Below, piece after piece: positions 20,820 to 29,884 of a stretch of DNA of 64,000 nucleotides. The stretch comes from Albugo candida (taxonomy: Eukaryota > Oomycota > Peronosporomycetes > Albuginales). The notes beneath the pieces were generated by a model that was given only the letters and a program-made list of their open reading frames with translations, was not told the origin of the DNA and searched no databases. Within the stretch, counting starts at the first letter, position 1; every line of letters begins with the position of its first letter. The stretch is taken from the NCBI GenBank assembly GCA_040437565.1, contig JBDOQK010000009.1, positions 124,001 through 188,000 on the forward strand, written 5' to 3'. The position numbers and the translations under genes were made by a program.

Positions 20820-23278
20820 TCAACTTGCACTATTGCTTTCCGGAACGACAAAATGCGTTCCTACAGCAATCGGACTCTCAAGTGCTGCTACAGCGATTTC
20901 TTTCGCACAACGAACTGCGTTACGGCATTTTGTGCTTTCGATACAAATTGTACATTGCGCATATAAGCGTTCTGTACGTATGTCCAAAGCTCTGAGCTTC
21001 TCCACAGCAGTTGCCATTCCGCGACGAGTCCGAAGAGGCCCGAAAAACTCCCACATTAGTGTGCGTGTCGTGGTCATAACATCTTCAAATTCCTGAAGTG
21101 GAGGCGTTATCGATCCGCAGTGACTGACATCAAGTCGATCAGTACTCATATCGTACAGGGCTGGATCCGGAAAAGAGTTGGACAGTTGCTTTGCAATGTG
21201 GATGGCAGCAGCATTTCCCCAGATAAGACCTTCCAAAAGCGACGAGGATGCGAGACGATTTGCTCCATGGAGACCCGTGCAGCTGACTTCGCCAGCAGCG
21301 TACAAACCATCAATAGATGTTCGTCCGTCCAAGTCAACCGCGATACCTCCACAATGATAGTGAGCAGCTGGAACAATTGGTATCATATCTGTGGTCATGT
21401 CGATACTTTGTGAGAGACAATGCTGATAGATGGTTGGGAATCTCGTCTTGATCCAATCGGCATCTTTGTGCGATATGTCAAGATACATACACATTCGACT
21501 GTGCTTTTCCATTTCTGTCAAAATCATTCGAGCAACGACGTCTCTGGGTGCCAATTCGCCGGCCTCGTGGTAATCCTTTGCAAACGCTCGGCCATTCTGA
21601 TCGCGTAGAATTGCACCTTCCCCACGAAGTGCTTCTGTTAGCAGAAAGCGACGTTGACCTGGTATATATAGAGTGGTAGGATGAAACTGCACAAATTGCA
21701 AATTCTTCAGTTGGGCGCCAACTCGCGCTGCAAGCGCGATTCCTTCCCCTTTAGCGGTCTCTGGATTTGATGTGTTCAAATAAATGTCACCGATGCCACC
21801 TGTGGCTAGAAGTGTAAACGGAGATCGAAATATCTCTACTTGATTCGACTTGGTGATGGTTAGCACCCCGATACAACTACCTTCCCAATTCTTCACCAGT
21901 TCGTACACATTTCGTCCCATCACCAATTCGATATTACTGTTGCTGGCTAGTGCGTCAATCATGCTTTCACTGATGGCTTTGCCGCTGTGGTCTGCCTTGT
22001 AGAGTATACGAGCTCGATTATGTGAGGCCTCCAAAGTTAATGCAAGATTTCCCGATTCATCACGTGTGAAAGGTACTTTGGCTTCTTCGAGTAATACTTT
22101 ATCTACCAGATCAGGGCCTTCACGGGCAAGTTTCTGAACGGCTACATCTTCACACAAACCAGCACCTGCTTTATGAATGTCGGATGAGAGCAAATCGGAG
22201 CTATCGTTGACACCTCGGTAGATAATACCTCCTTGCGCCCAGTATGTAGCACAATCATTCGGATCGTCTGCGCCAGAAATTACAGTGACTTTAATACCTT
22301 GTTTGGCCAGATATAATGCAGCACTGCAACCAGCTATACCACATCCAATAATCAGCACACTGGAGTATCTCGNNNNNNNNNNNNNNNNNNNNNNNNNNNN
22401 NNNNNNNNNNNNNNNNNNNNNNNNNNNNNNNNNNNNNNNNNNNNNNNNNNNNNNNNNNNNNNNNNNNNNNNNAGCGCGATTCCTTCCCCTTTAGCGGTCT
22501 CTGGATTTGATGTGTTCAAATAAATGTCACCGATGCCACCTGTGGCTAGAAGTGTAAACGGAGATCGAAATATCTCTACTTGATTCGACTTGGTGATGGT
22601 TAGCACCCCGATACAACTACCTTCCCAATTCTTCACCAGTTCGTACACATTTCGTCCCATCACCAATTCGATATTACTGTTGCTGGCTAGTGCGTCAATC
22701 ATGCTTTCACTGATGGCTTTGCCGCTGTGGTCTGCCTTGTAGAGTATACGAGCTCGATTATGTGAGGCCTCCAAAGTTAATGCAAGATTTCCCGATTCAT
22801 CACGTGTGAAAGGTACTTTGGCTTCTTCGAGTAATACTTTATCTACCAGATCAGGGCCTTCACGGGCAAGTTTCTGAACGGCTACATCTTCACACAAACC
22901 AGCACCTGCTTTATGAATGTCGGATGAGAGCAAATCGGAGCTATCGTTGACACCTCGGTAGATAATACCTCCTTGCGCCCAGTATGTAGCACAATCATTC
23001 GGATCGTCTGCGCCAGAAATTACAGTGACTTTAATACCTTGTTTGGCCAGATATAATGCAGCACTGCAACCAGCTATACCACATCCAATAATCAGCACAC
23101 TGGAGTATCTCGAGTTGTACGCGACATTTCCAGAAGATGACAGAGTACTTGATTTCGTAGGATAATGCGCGTGAATCAATGGGTCCACACCATACTGTTT
23201 TTCGTGTAATGGTACCGAACAAGGAGTCGGTCTTCCGAGCAAGCCAGCTGTGATCAGAGCCACATCCAACTGCGTCAT
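20820..23278 (-). CDS. nadB: L-aspartate oxidase (quinolinate/NAD synthesis)
   Basis: About 572 aa once the gap-7 duplicate (640 bp plus 100 N) is removed. The frame starts at 23278 and the complete C-terminal part is 20820-22358. Motifs: FAD-binding GCGIAGCSAALYLAKQG, YWAQGGI, QFHPTTLY, LLTEALRGEGA, PAAHYHCGGIAVD and GLHGANRLASSSLLEG, all diagnostic of NadB as distinct from succinate dehydrogenase. The enzyme oxidises L-aspartate to iminoaspartate, which quinolinate synthase (NadA) condenses to quinolinate for de novo NAD. Most fungi and animals use the kynurenine route instead, so this gene is of bacterial or plastid-lineage type. Intronless, with a ~60-residue N-terminal extension lacking a clear targeting signal. 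No partner gene is in the window. Confidence 0.93.
21733..23112. repeat. Assembly gap 7 with 640-bp direct flanks
   Basis: Bases 21733-22372 recur as 22473-23112 around 100 N (22373-22472), within the L-aspartate oxidase gene. I saw no differences between copies. Confidence 0.92.
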
Positions 23279-23758
23279 AGTGAGCAGCTTTAGGAGCTCC
23301 CCTAAACGGCTCTTTTTGTTGTTTTTCTGTTCGCTGTCTCTTTTCTCTTGACGAATGGATTCAATTCTTAGTGGGTTGTCGTGTAAATTGGGTATTTCTT
23401 GTTAAAAGTCCACGTGCTCTTCACTGACATTCAGTTGTTCTGCCGCGCGCGCAAAAGCAAAATGAAAAGTAAAATGTAAAAGAGAGAGTGAGCTTGTGGT
23501 AGTGAGGGTAGGTGATGTCTACCTTTCAAAGAATGATGCTCTTCTACTACAAATAGACAAGGGTTAGGCGGTCTTCGAACCGAGAGTCCGTAGGCTCTCA
23601 AACTATTTGACAGAGTGATTGTCAATCTCTAAAAATAGAAAACTTAGGGTATCACAACTTCCAACCCAAACCACCCAGATGAGACCTTAGTCGCCCCGGT
23701 AGACAGATTAGCGTATACTTTCGTATACTACGATCTTGAAAAGGCACACTGTGACTTA
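23279..23758. other. Divergent intergenic region
   Basis: Upstream of both L-aspartate oxidase and the RCC1-like gene. A partly self-complementary stretch at ~23560-23620 (GGCGGTCTTCGAACCG) was checked as a tRNA and fails the T-arm and anticodon-arm pairing. No gene called. Confidence 0.5.
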
Positions 23759-24997
23759 ATGCGAACATATGGCATCTGCGTAGCTTCAGCGTTTGCTGTT
23801 GCTTCTCGACGTGCATGGAGCGCTACAGAGACGCTGGGTGCGTATTTGGATGAAATTAGCATTGCAGCTGGCGTCGAACACTCGTGTGCAATCTACTTGC
23901 CTTCAAACCAAAATGTTGCTGGCCGGGTCGTATGCTGGGGAGATAATCAAGGTGGTCAATGCTCCGCCCCAGCGGTCTCTACCACGAATCACTATTACCC
24001 CACATCATCTAATTACCAACCTCGTATCTTTATCAGGGGGAATTTGTTCAGATAAGCTGTGGAAGATTACATAGTTGCGGTATCCGGCAGGATGAGACAA
24101 TAGAATGCTGGGGCTCCGGCATTATCGAAAAAGCCCCCGAAGGAATCTACCAGCAAGTCAGTAGTGGTGATTTTCATTCTTGTGGATTGCTGAGAGATCA
24201 TTCCATACGCTGCTGGGGTACGTCTCCTTCCGTGATGTATTCATTTCTATTATAAAGTCTTTAGGAGAAGCTTTATCGGAAGAAACAACCCCTCCGAAAG
24301 GCTCTTTTGTACAAGTCAGCTGCGGTCGAGGCTATACATGCGCCGTCAAGGACCACGGTCAAGGATACTGCTGGGGAGAAAATAGTCAAGTACTAGCTCC
24401 TTCTCAATTCACCTCCTCTTCCTGAATACACTTTGTCAGGGTCAATGTGATGTACCTTCCAATATCTCATTCCTGCAAATCTCCGCTTCCTCGGGAGATT
24501 TTACATGCGGTGTAACAACAGATTTCGCTGTCATTTGTTGGGGAAACAACAGCAGGATGCAATGCTCCGTTCCACAGAATCACCAGTTCATCCTCGTCAG
24601 TGCTGGACGATTCTCCGCCTGCGGACTCACCGTACGTCAATCACATCCATCAAAGCCTTACTTCACCTCCTCCTTTAGAAAGCTCGTTATATCGTCTGCT
24701 GGGGCTTACGATCGGGCGTAACAAGTGCTCCAAAGGATACCCAATTCGACGAAATAGCAATCGGATCCAACCACGGGTGCGGACTTGGACATTCCGATGG
24801 AAAGATCCAATGCTGGGGTGATCGCAGCCAAAACAAACTTTTAGTCCCGTCCNNNNNNNNNNNNNNNNNNNNNNNNNNNNNNNNNNNNNNNNNNNNNNNN
24901 NNNNNNNNNNNNNNNNNNNNNNNNNNNNNNNNNNNNNNNNNNNNNNNNNNNNGGTGATCGCAGCCAAAACAAACTTTTAGTCCCGTCCATACTTTAA
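23759..24997 (+). CDS. Secreted RCC1-like seven-repeat beta-propeller protein
   Basis: Five exons: 23759-23974, 24037-24217, 24265-24389, 24440-24631 and 24679 to the stop at 24997 (across gap 8). Introns are 62, 47, 50 and 47 nt, all GT-AG. The joined protein is 298 aa. The N-terminus MRTYGICVASAFAVASRRAWS looks like a signal peptide. Seven repeats of ~40 aa follow, each with a G-x2-[HFY]-[ST]-[CA]-[GA]-[IVL] strand and an [IV]-x-CWG strand, often ending GQC-x-[AV]-P; for example GVEHSCAIY...VVCWGDNQGGQC and GDFHSCGLL...IRCWG. This is the RCC1/BLIP-II fold. Nearly every blade has a Cys at both positions, suggesting one disulfide per blade in an oxidising compartment. Function unknown; an extracellular or host-facing binding protein is an inference. 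Confidence 0.85.
24817..24988. repeat. Assembly gap 8 with 36-bp direct flanks
   Basis: Bases 24817-24852 recur as 24953-24988 around 100 N at the 3' end of the RCC1-like gene; only three codons lie beyond the overlap. Confidence 0.85.
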
Positions 24998-25150
24998 CTT
25001 GAAATTTGTATGGAATTCACGCTCTTTTACCTTTCCAATGGCTCTATAAATACAAAATACAAACAAAATGCAATGTGCATTTCCGCGCAAATAAACTGAA
25101 AATTCACGTGTATTTTTGTCCATTTTTCTCTCGAAAAGTCTCAATTCTCT

Positions 25151-27167
25151 ATGAACGATTTGCATGATGCGCTACAGGACGCTCAGTACATTGGCGCCGT
25201 CACAAACGCTCTGCGTGGCCCAAGTGCTCCATTTTACACGCCAACACAAGCGGAATTGCAGCAATTCACATCCATGCAGGAGCAAACGTACGGGACGGAA
25301 TGGCTCCATCTCGAGAATCTCTTACATCAGCCATTGGGATTCTACTTTTTCAGTCGATATTGCGACGCGGAGCAGTATGGGAGTTCAAAGCTTCTTTTTT
25401 TGATTGAAATCACGAAATTCCGACAATTGCAATCCGATGATGCGCGTTTACTGCACGCAAACGAGATTTGGAATCGATTTTGCATCGATTCCAACGAGAA
25501 TTCTGATAAAGTATCCAACGCATTCCGTTCGAATTGCTCGACTTTGCCGTCGATCGGATCATTTTCCAAACAATTGAATGCCGCAGTATGCACAAATCAT
25601 CTCATTGTCTTTTGGCGGAAGGGAGAATCCACTTTGCGTCGAAGTGAGACGCATCAATTGTATCGCCAATCCGTTTCCGAGAAGAGTGTCATTGGAGTCA
25701 GTGGAGGTGTTCTCAATCGCATTGAAGCCATTCTGTCGATGTTTATAAAGCTCGAGCGTAAGCATCAGACACTCTCATCCACACGAAGTCTATCTCCTTC
25801 TTCCTTATCCGGAAAGACATCAGAAAGCAGTCCGAGATCCACGACATCGTCGTGTGAGGCGGTCATGAAGCCTGGACGTGAGCCGCACACGTTGAGATAT
25901 CTCTTTGATGAGCTGGAAGCTTGCGTTCTGTGGAGTCTGGAACATCTTCATTTCAAGGAATTTCGCGCCAGTGTGTTTTATAACCGTCTAAAGATTTTTC
26001 TCTTCCTGCAAAATCGACCGGTAAGTGACCAAGACTTTACAAAGCTTCGCGTGCTCGGAAGAGGAGGCTTTGGAATGGTGACTGGCTGTATCAAACGCAC
26101 ATCAGCTGCTCTGTACGCTGTCAAAGTGATGAATAAGAAAGTCATCAAACAAAAGCACGCAGAGCGTCTTTGTCTCGCTGAACGAAAGATCTTGGCCATG
26201 GTTTCCAGTCCCTTTATCGTCTGTCTAAAGTATGCGTTCCAGACACCAGAAGAGCTATATTTGGTGCTCGATCTTCGTACAGGCGGAGATCTCTCCTTCC
26301 ATTTGAATCGTTGTCGATTTACAGAGCAACAAGTCCAGTTTTGGGCCGCTCAGATCTTGCTTGCATTGGAGCATTTACATGCGAAAAACATTGCGTATCG
26401 CGATCTCAAGCCGGAGAATATCTTACTGGATGAGAATGGGAATTGCAGCTTATCGGATTTGGGTTTGGCGATCGAAGTGACGTCAACACTGACAGGACGA
26501 TGCGGGACACGCGGATATTGGGCTCCCGAGATGCTTCTTCGAGATGTAAATAACCAGAGGATCGCATACACCAAAGTCGTCGACTGGTGGAGCTATGGCT
26601 GTCTCGTGTACGAGCTGTTGTATGGAAAATGCCCATTCCGAACTTCACGCGCCAAAGCTCTTCACGAGGACAAACAGATCGCTTACGACAAAGCGACTTT
26701 GGAATTGACTCCTCTGTACGATCCAAAATACTTTTCCCCACAAGCCACATACTTTATTCAAAGTACGTGATATTGCGCTCCCTTCCTCCTCGCTGACAAC
26801 AGATTCCTCAGAGCTGCTTGTACGCGATCCCAAGAAAAGGCTCGGGGCTCATGGAGCCGTTGAAATTCGTAAACAAAAGTTTTTTTCATCGATTGATTGG
26901 GTACAAATTGAATCCATGTCGATATCTCCTCCATTTGTGCCACATAACGAGCTGAATGCGGCCTCACAAAGCGATATCGGGTCTTTTGACATTTCTTCCA
27001 TAAGCGGTGTCCAATTGAATGATCAGGATAGAGAATTATACGCTTCGTGGGCATACACGAGTCCTGATGTGTTCCAGAAGGAATCCATTGAGTATTTAGA
27101 GTGGGAAAGTCGACATGGACCGTGTTCCGTGGCGTCCAATTCGCAGGCGTGTTGCACCCTATTATAG
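25151..27167 (+). CDS. GRK-like AGC kinase with RGS-homology domain
   Basis: Two exons, 25151-26762 and 26803-27167, with a 40-nt intron (GTACGT...ACAG). The joined protein is 658 aa. Residues ~35-90 and again ~255-290 form the two halves of an RGS-homology bundle (LLFLIEITKFRQL, FKEFRASVFYNRLKIFLFL), interrupted by a Ser-rich insertion. The kinase domain starts ~residue 297: GRGGFGMVTG loop, YAVKVMNK lysine, AYRDLKPEN catalytic loop, SDLGLA and CGTRGYWAPEML. The DLG in place of DFG is typical of G-protein-coupled-receptor kinases. The AGC C-tail (LLVRDPKKRLG, FFSSIDW, PPFVPHNELN) is in exon 2. It probably phosphorylates activated receptors. There is no PH domain; the C-terminus ends CCTLL, whose Cys pair could be lipidated as in GRK4/6 (inference). 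Confidence 0.88.
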
Positions 27168-27231
27168 ACGAATTTAGAGTGTTTGCACGTAATTCCTAAT
27201 TTAGAGTGATCATACCTTATTCCATAAAACG

Positions 27232-28991
27232 ATGCGTTGGGGCTTCCAAAGCGCTTCCATGTTGACTCGTCTTCAGAGACGTATTCCAACGATCCATCGA
27301 TCTCTCAGTTTCTTGTCTGGACTTCCAGAAGAGCATGTAATGCTGCGTGATATGGTACATCAATATGTGTCCAAGAATCTCGCACCAATCGCTGGAGAAC
27401 TCGATCGAGAGCATCGATTCCCAAAGAAACAGATTCAAGAGCTCGGTGAAATGGGATTGATGGGAATTGATATTGAAGAGAAATACGGTGGTGCAGGTCT
27501 TGATTATCTCGCATACGCCGTCGCATTGGAACAAGTGAGTCGCGGGTGTGCTTCGACTTGCATCATATTGAGTGTCCACAGTGTGCGTATTTGCGTTTGG
27601 ATGTAATTACAAAAGTGACCCATTCCTTTTGCAGTCGCTTTTTTGCGGTCCAATTGCACAATTCGGAACCGAAGAGCAAAAGGTTTGCTGAAATTGCGTC
27701 GCTGTTGAAATCTGATTCGATGTCCACAGCAAAAACATCTGATTCCATTCGCTTCCGGTAAGAAATTGGGGTGCTTTGGATTGACAGAGCCGGGAAATGG
27801 GAGTGATGCTGGAGCTGCTTCTACAACTGCTCGCGAGACTGATGACGGGTTTGTGATAAATGGGACGAAAGCGTGGACCACAAATGCTCATGAAGGCGAC
27901 CAAGTGATTATATTTGCGACTACGGATAAAGCTCAAAAACACAAAGGAATCAGTGCGTTTATCGTACCGATGAAGACGCCGGGATTCTCACTCGGGAAGA
28001 AGGAAGATAAGCTTGGAATTCGGGCTTCGTCCACTGCGAATTTGATTCTCGAAGATGTTCATATTCCAAAGGAGAATTTGCTCGGACGTCGTGGCGAAGG
28101 ATTCAAAATTGCAATGGTACCACAACGCTCTTCGAGGATGTAATTGGAATCGATGGTTGCTCTGGTTGTAGATCACGCTGGATGCCGGTCGGATCGGTGT
28201 TGCTGCTCAGGCACTTGGAATCGCTCAAGCTTCTCTTGATTGTGCCATTCGATACGCNNNNNNNNNNNNNNNNNNNNNNNNNNNNNNNNNNNNNNNNNNN
28301 NNNNNNNNNNNNNNNNNNNNNNNNNNNNNNNNNNNNNNNNNNNNNNNNNNNNNNNNNTCACTCGGGAAGAAGGAAGATAAGCTTGGAATTCGGGCTTCGT
28401 CCACTGCGAATTTGATTCTCGAAGATGTTCATATTCCAAAGGAGAATTTGCTCGGACGTCGTGGCGAAGGATTCAAAATTGCAATGGTACCACAACGCTC
28501 TTCGAGGATGTAATTGGAATCGATGGTTGCTCTGGTTGTAGATCACGCTGGATGCCGGTCGGATCGGTGTTGCTGCTCAGGCACTTGGAATCGCTCAAGC
28601 TTCTCTTGATTGTGCCATTCGATACGCACATCAGCGTAAGGCATTTGGCCAAGTCCTTGCGAAAAATTCGATCATTCAATCGAAATTGGCAGATATGGCG
28701 ATGGAGATCGAATCTGCACGCCTGCTGACGTATAAGGCGGCAATGGATAAGGATAACGGTCTTCCGATCACTAAGATCGCAGCTATGGCCAAGTTGAAAG
28801 CATCCGAGGTCGCGACGATGTGTGCTCATCAAGCCATTCAAATCTTGGGAGGAATGGGATATGTCTCCGACATGCCGGCAGAACGACATTACCGCGACGC
28901 ACGAATCACAGAGATCTATGAAGGAACGTCTGAGATCCAGCGTTTGGTGATTGCCACATCGCTTAACAAGGAGTTTGCACAACTCAACTAG
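27232..28991 (+). CDS. ACADS: Short-chain acyl-CoA dehydrogenase
   Basis: Four exons: 27232-27582, 27635-27682, 27730-28116 and 28542-28991 (the second, complete copy after gap 9). The spliced protein is 411 aa, as in mammalian SCAD (412). Motifs: [66 protein letters not shown], and [21 protein letters not shown], which carries the catalytic Glu in the YEGTSEIQ region expected for SCAD. The first 25 residues ([17 protein letters not shown]) look like a mitochondrial presequence, fitting matrix beta-oxidation of C4-C6 acyl-CoA. Introns 2 and 3 are GT-AG (47 and 55 nt). Intron 1 appears to use a GC donor. The gene starts 64 bp after the GRK stop, same strand. Confidence 0.93.
27988..28627. repeat. 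Assembly gap 9 with 270-bp direct flanks
   Basis: Bases 27988-28257 recur as 28358-28627 around 100 N, inside the acyl-CoA dehydrogenase gene and including its third intron. Confidence 0.9.
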
Positions 28992-29035
28992 TCCAAGTGA
29001 GCTCAAGAGCGATCAAAATGCATGTACCCGAGTCT

Positions 29036-29452
29036 TTATAATTGCTGTAATTGAGAGTTATCATCGAATAAACTCATCTCATCAATCTCGCTGTCACTAC
29101 TGCAGTATCTTGCACAGAAGAGACTCGAAGATTCCGTCTGGAGCATTTCTGGTTCTTCTATTGGAAATCAGAGTCAGTAGACATAGTGGAGCCTTACTCT
29201 GCATGGAGACGTACGTTGTATCATCCTATCCAGCGTATCTCGGATTCCCGCTGTCTCAGTGCCGAGCGATTCCGCCATTTTCATAATTTGCGTTACCGTC
29301 GTTTGTACCCTTCCAAGCTCTTGTTGCTGTTCCACGAGGAGCAATGACAGTTCCACAAGCGTTTTCTTTGCGAGTGCGTCGGAAAATAACGTTTTTTGTG
29401 TCGTTTTTGCGTACAGAACGCTCATAAACGAGTCACTTGACGCCATTGTCAT
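29036..29452 (-). CDS. Small coiled-coil protein
   Basis: Two exons, 29215-29452 and 29036-29157, joined by a 57-nt intron (GTACGT...ATAG). This gives 119 aa from the MTMASSDSF start; the frame extends to a Met at 29566, but those extra 38 residues are basic and low-complexity, so I prefer the internal start. Residues ~20-75 form an amphipathic helix (LAKKTLVELSLLLVEQQQELGRVQTTV) and the C-terminal third is acidic (SSDSEIDEMSLFDD). Size and layout recall BLOC-1/BORC or tethering-complex subunits, but no family signature is clear. The gene ends 45 bp from the acyl-CoA dehydrogenase stop, tail to tail. Confidence 0.6.
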
Positions 29453-29566
29453 TTTTGCGCGTTTTTCGGGCGGAATGAGAGTTTGAGTGTCTTTTTGAGT
29501 GTTTTTCTGATGCGTTATCGTATTTTTGTGTGTTTTCCACGCAGTGTGGTCAAACGCTCTCCGCAT

Positions 29567-29884
29567 TTTGAATTTGCGTCCTCGACAACTATTTCAGACG
29601 CAAAAAGCGGTAAACGAGCGAATTAGAGCCATTTTAAGCGTACGGTCCACAGCGTATCCATGAACCGCTTTCCAAGTCGATCTCTATCGCGTCTTTGTCC
29701 TTAATGTGCTCCTTTTTCGCGTCATAAAGCTCTCGCGACCAAACGCTCCGCATTTTTACTGCAACTTCAAGTATAACGTATGAGAGGTGCTATTTGAAGT
29801 GTACATAACATATGCTTCCATACAGGTACTAATATACCGGTATAAAGATCGGTAACCGCGTACCTTTTGGCGGCGTGCCGCGTA
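29567..29884. other. Intergenic region with a repeated short word
   Basis: Divergent upstream region. A word CAAACGCTC(T)CCGCATTTT occurs near 29550 and again near 29738, about 190 bp apart, which could be a shared regulatory site or chance. Confidence 0.35.

Noticed and set aside
23560-23640. tRNA-like sequence with GGTTCGAAGACC
   Set aside because: The T-arm cannot pair five bases around a seven-base loop, and the anticodon-arm candidate has an eight-base loop; no acceptor stem forms.
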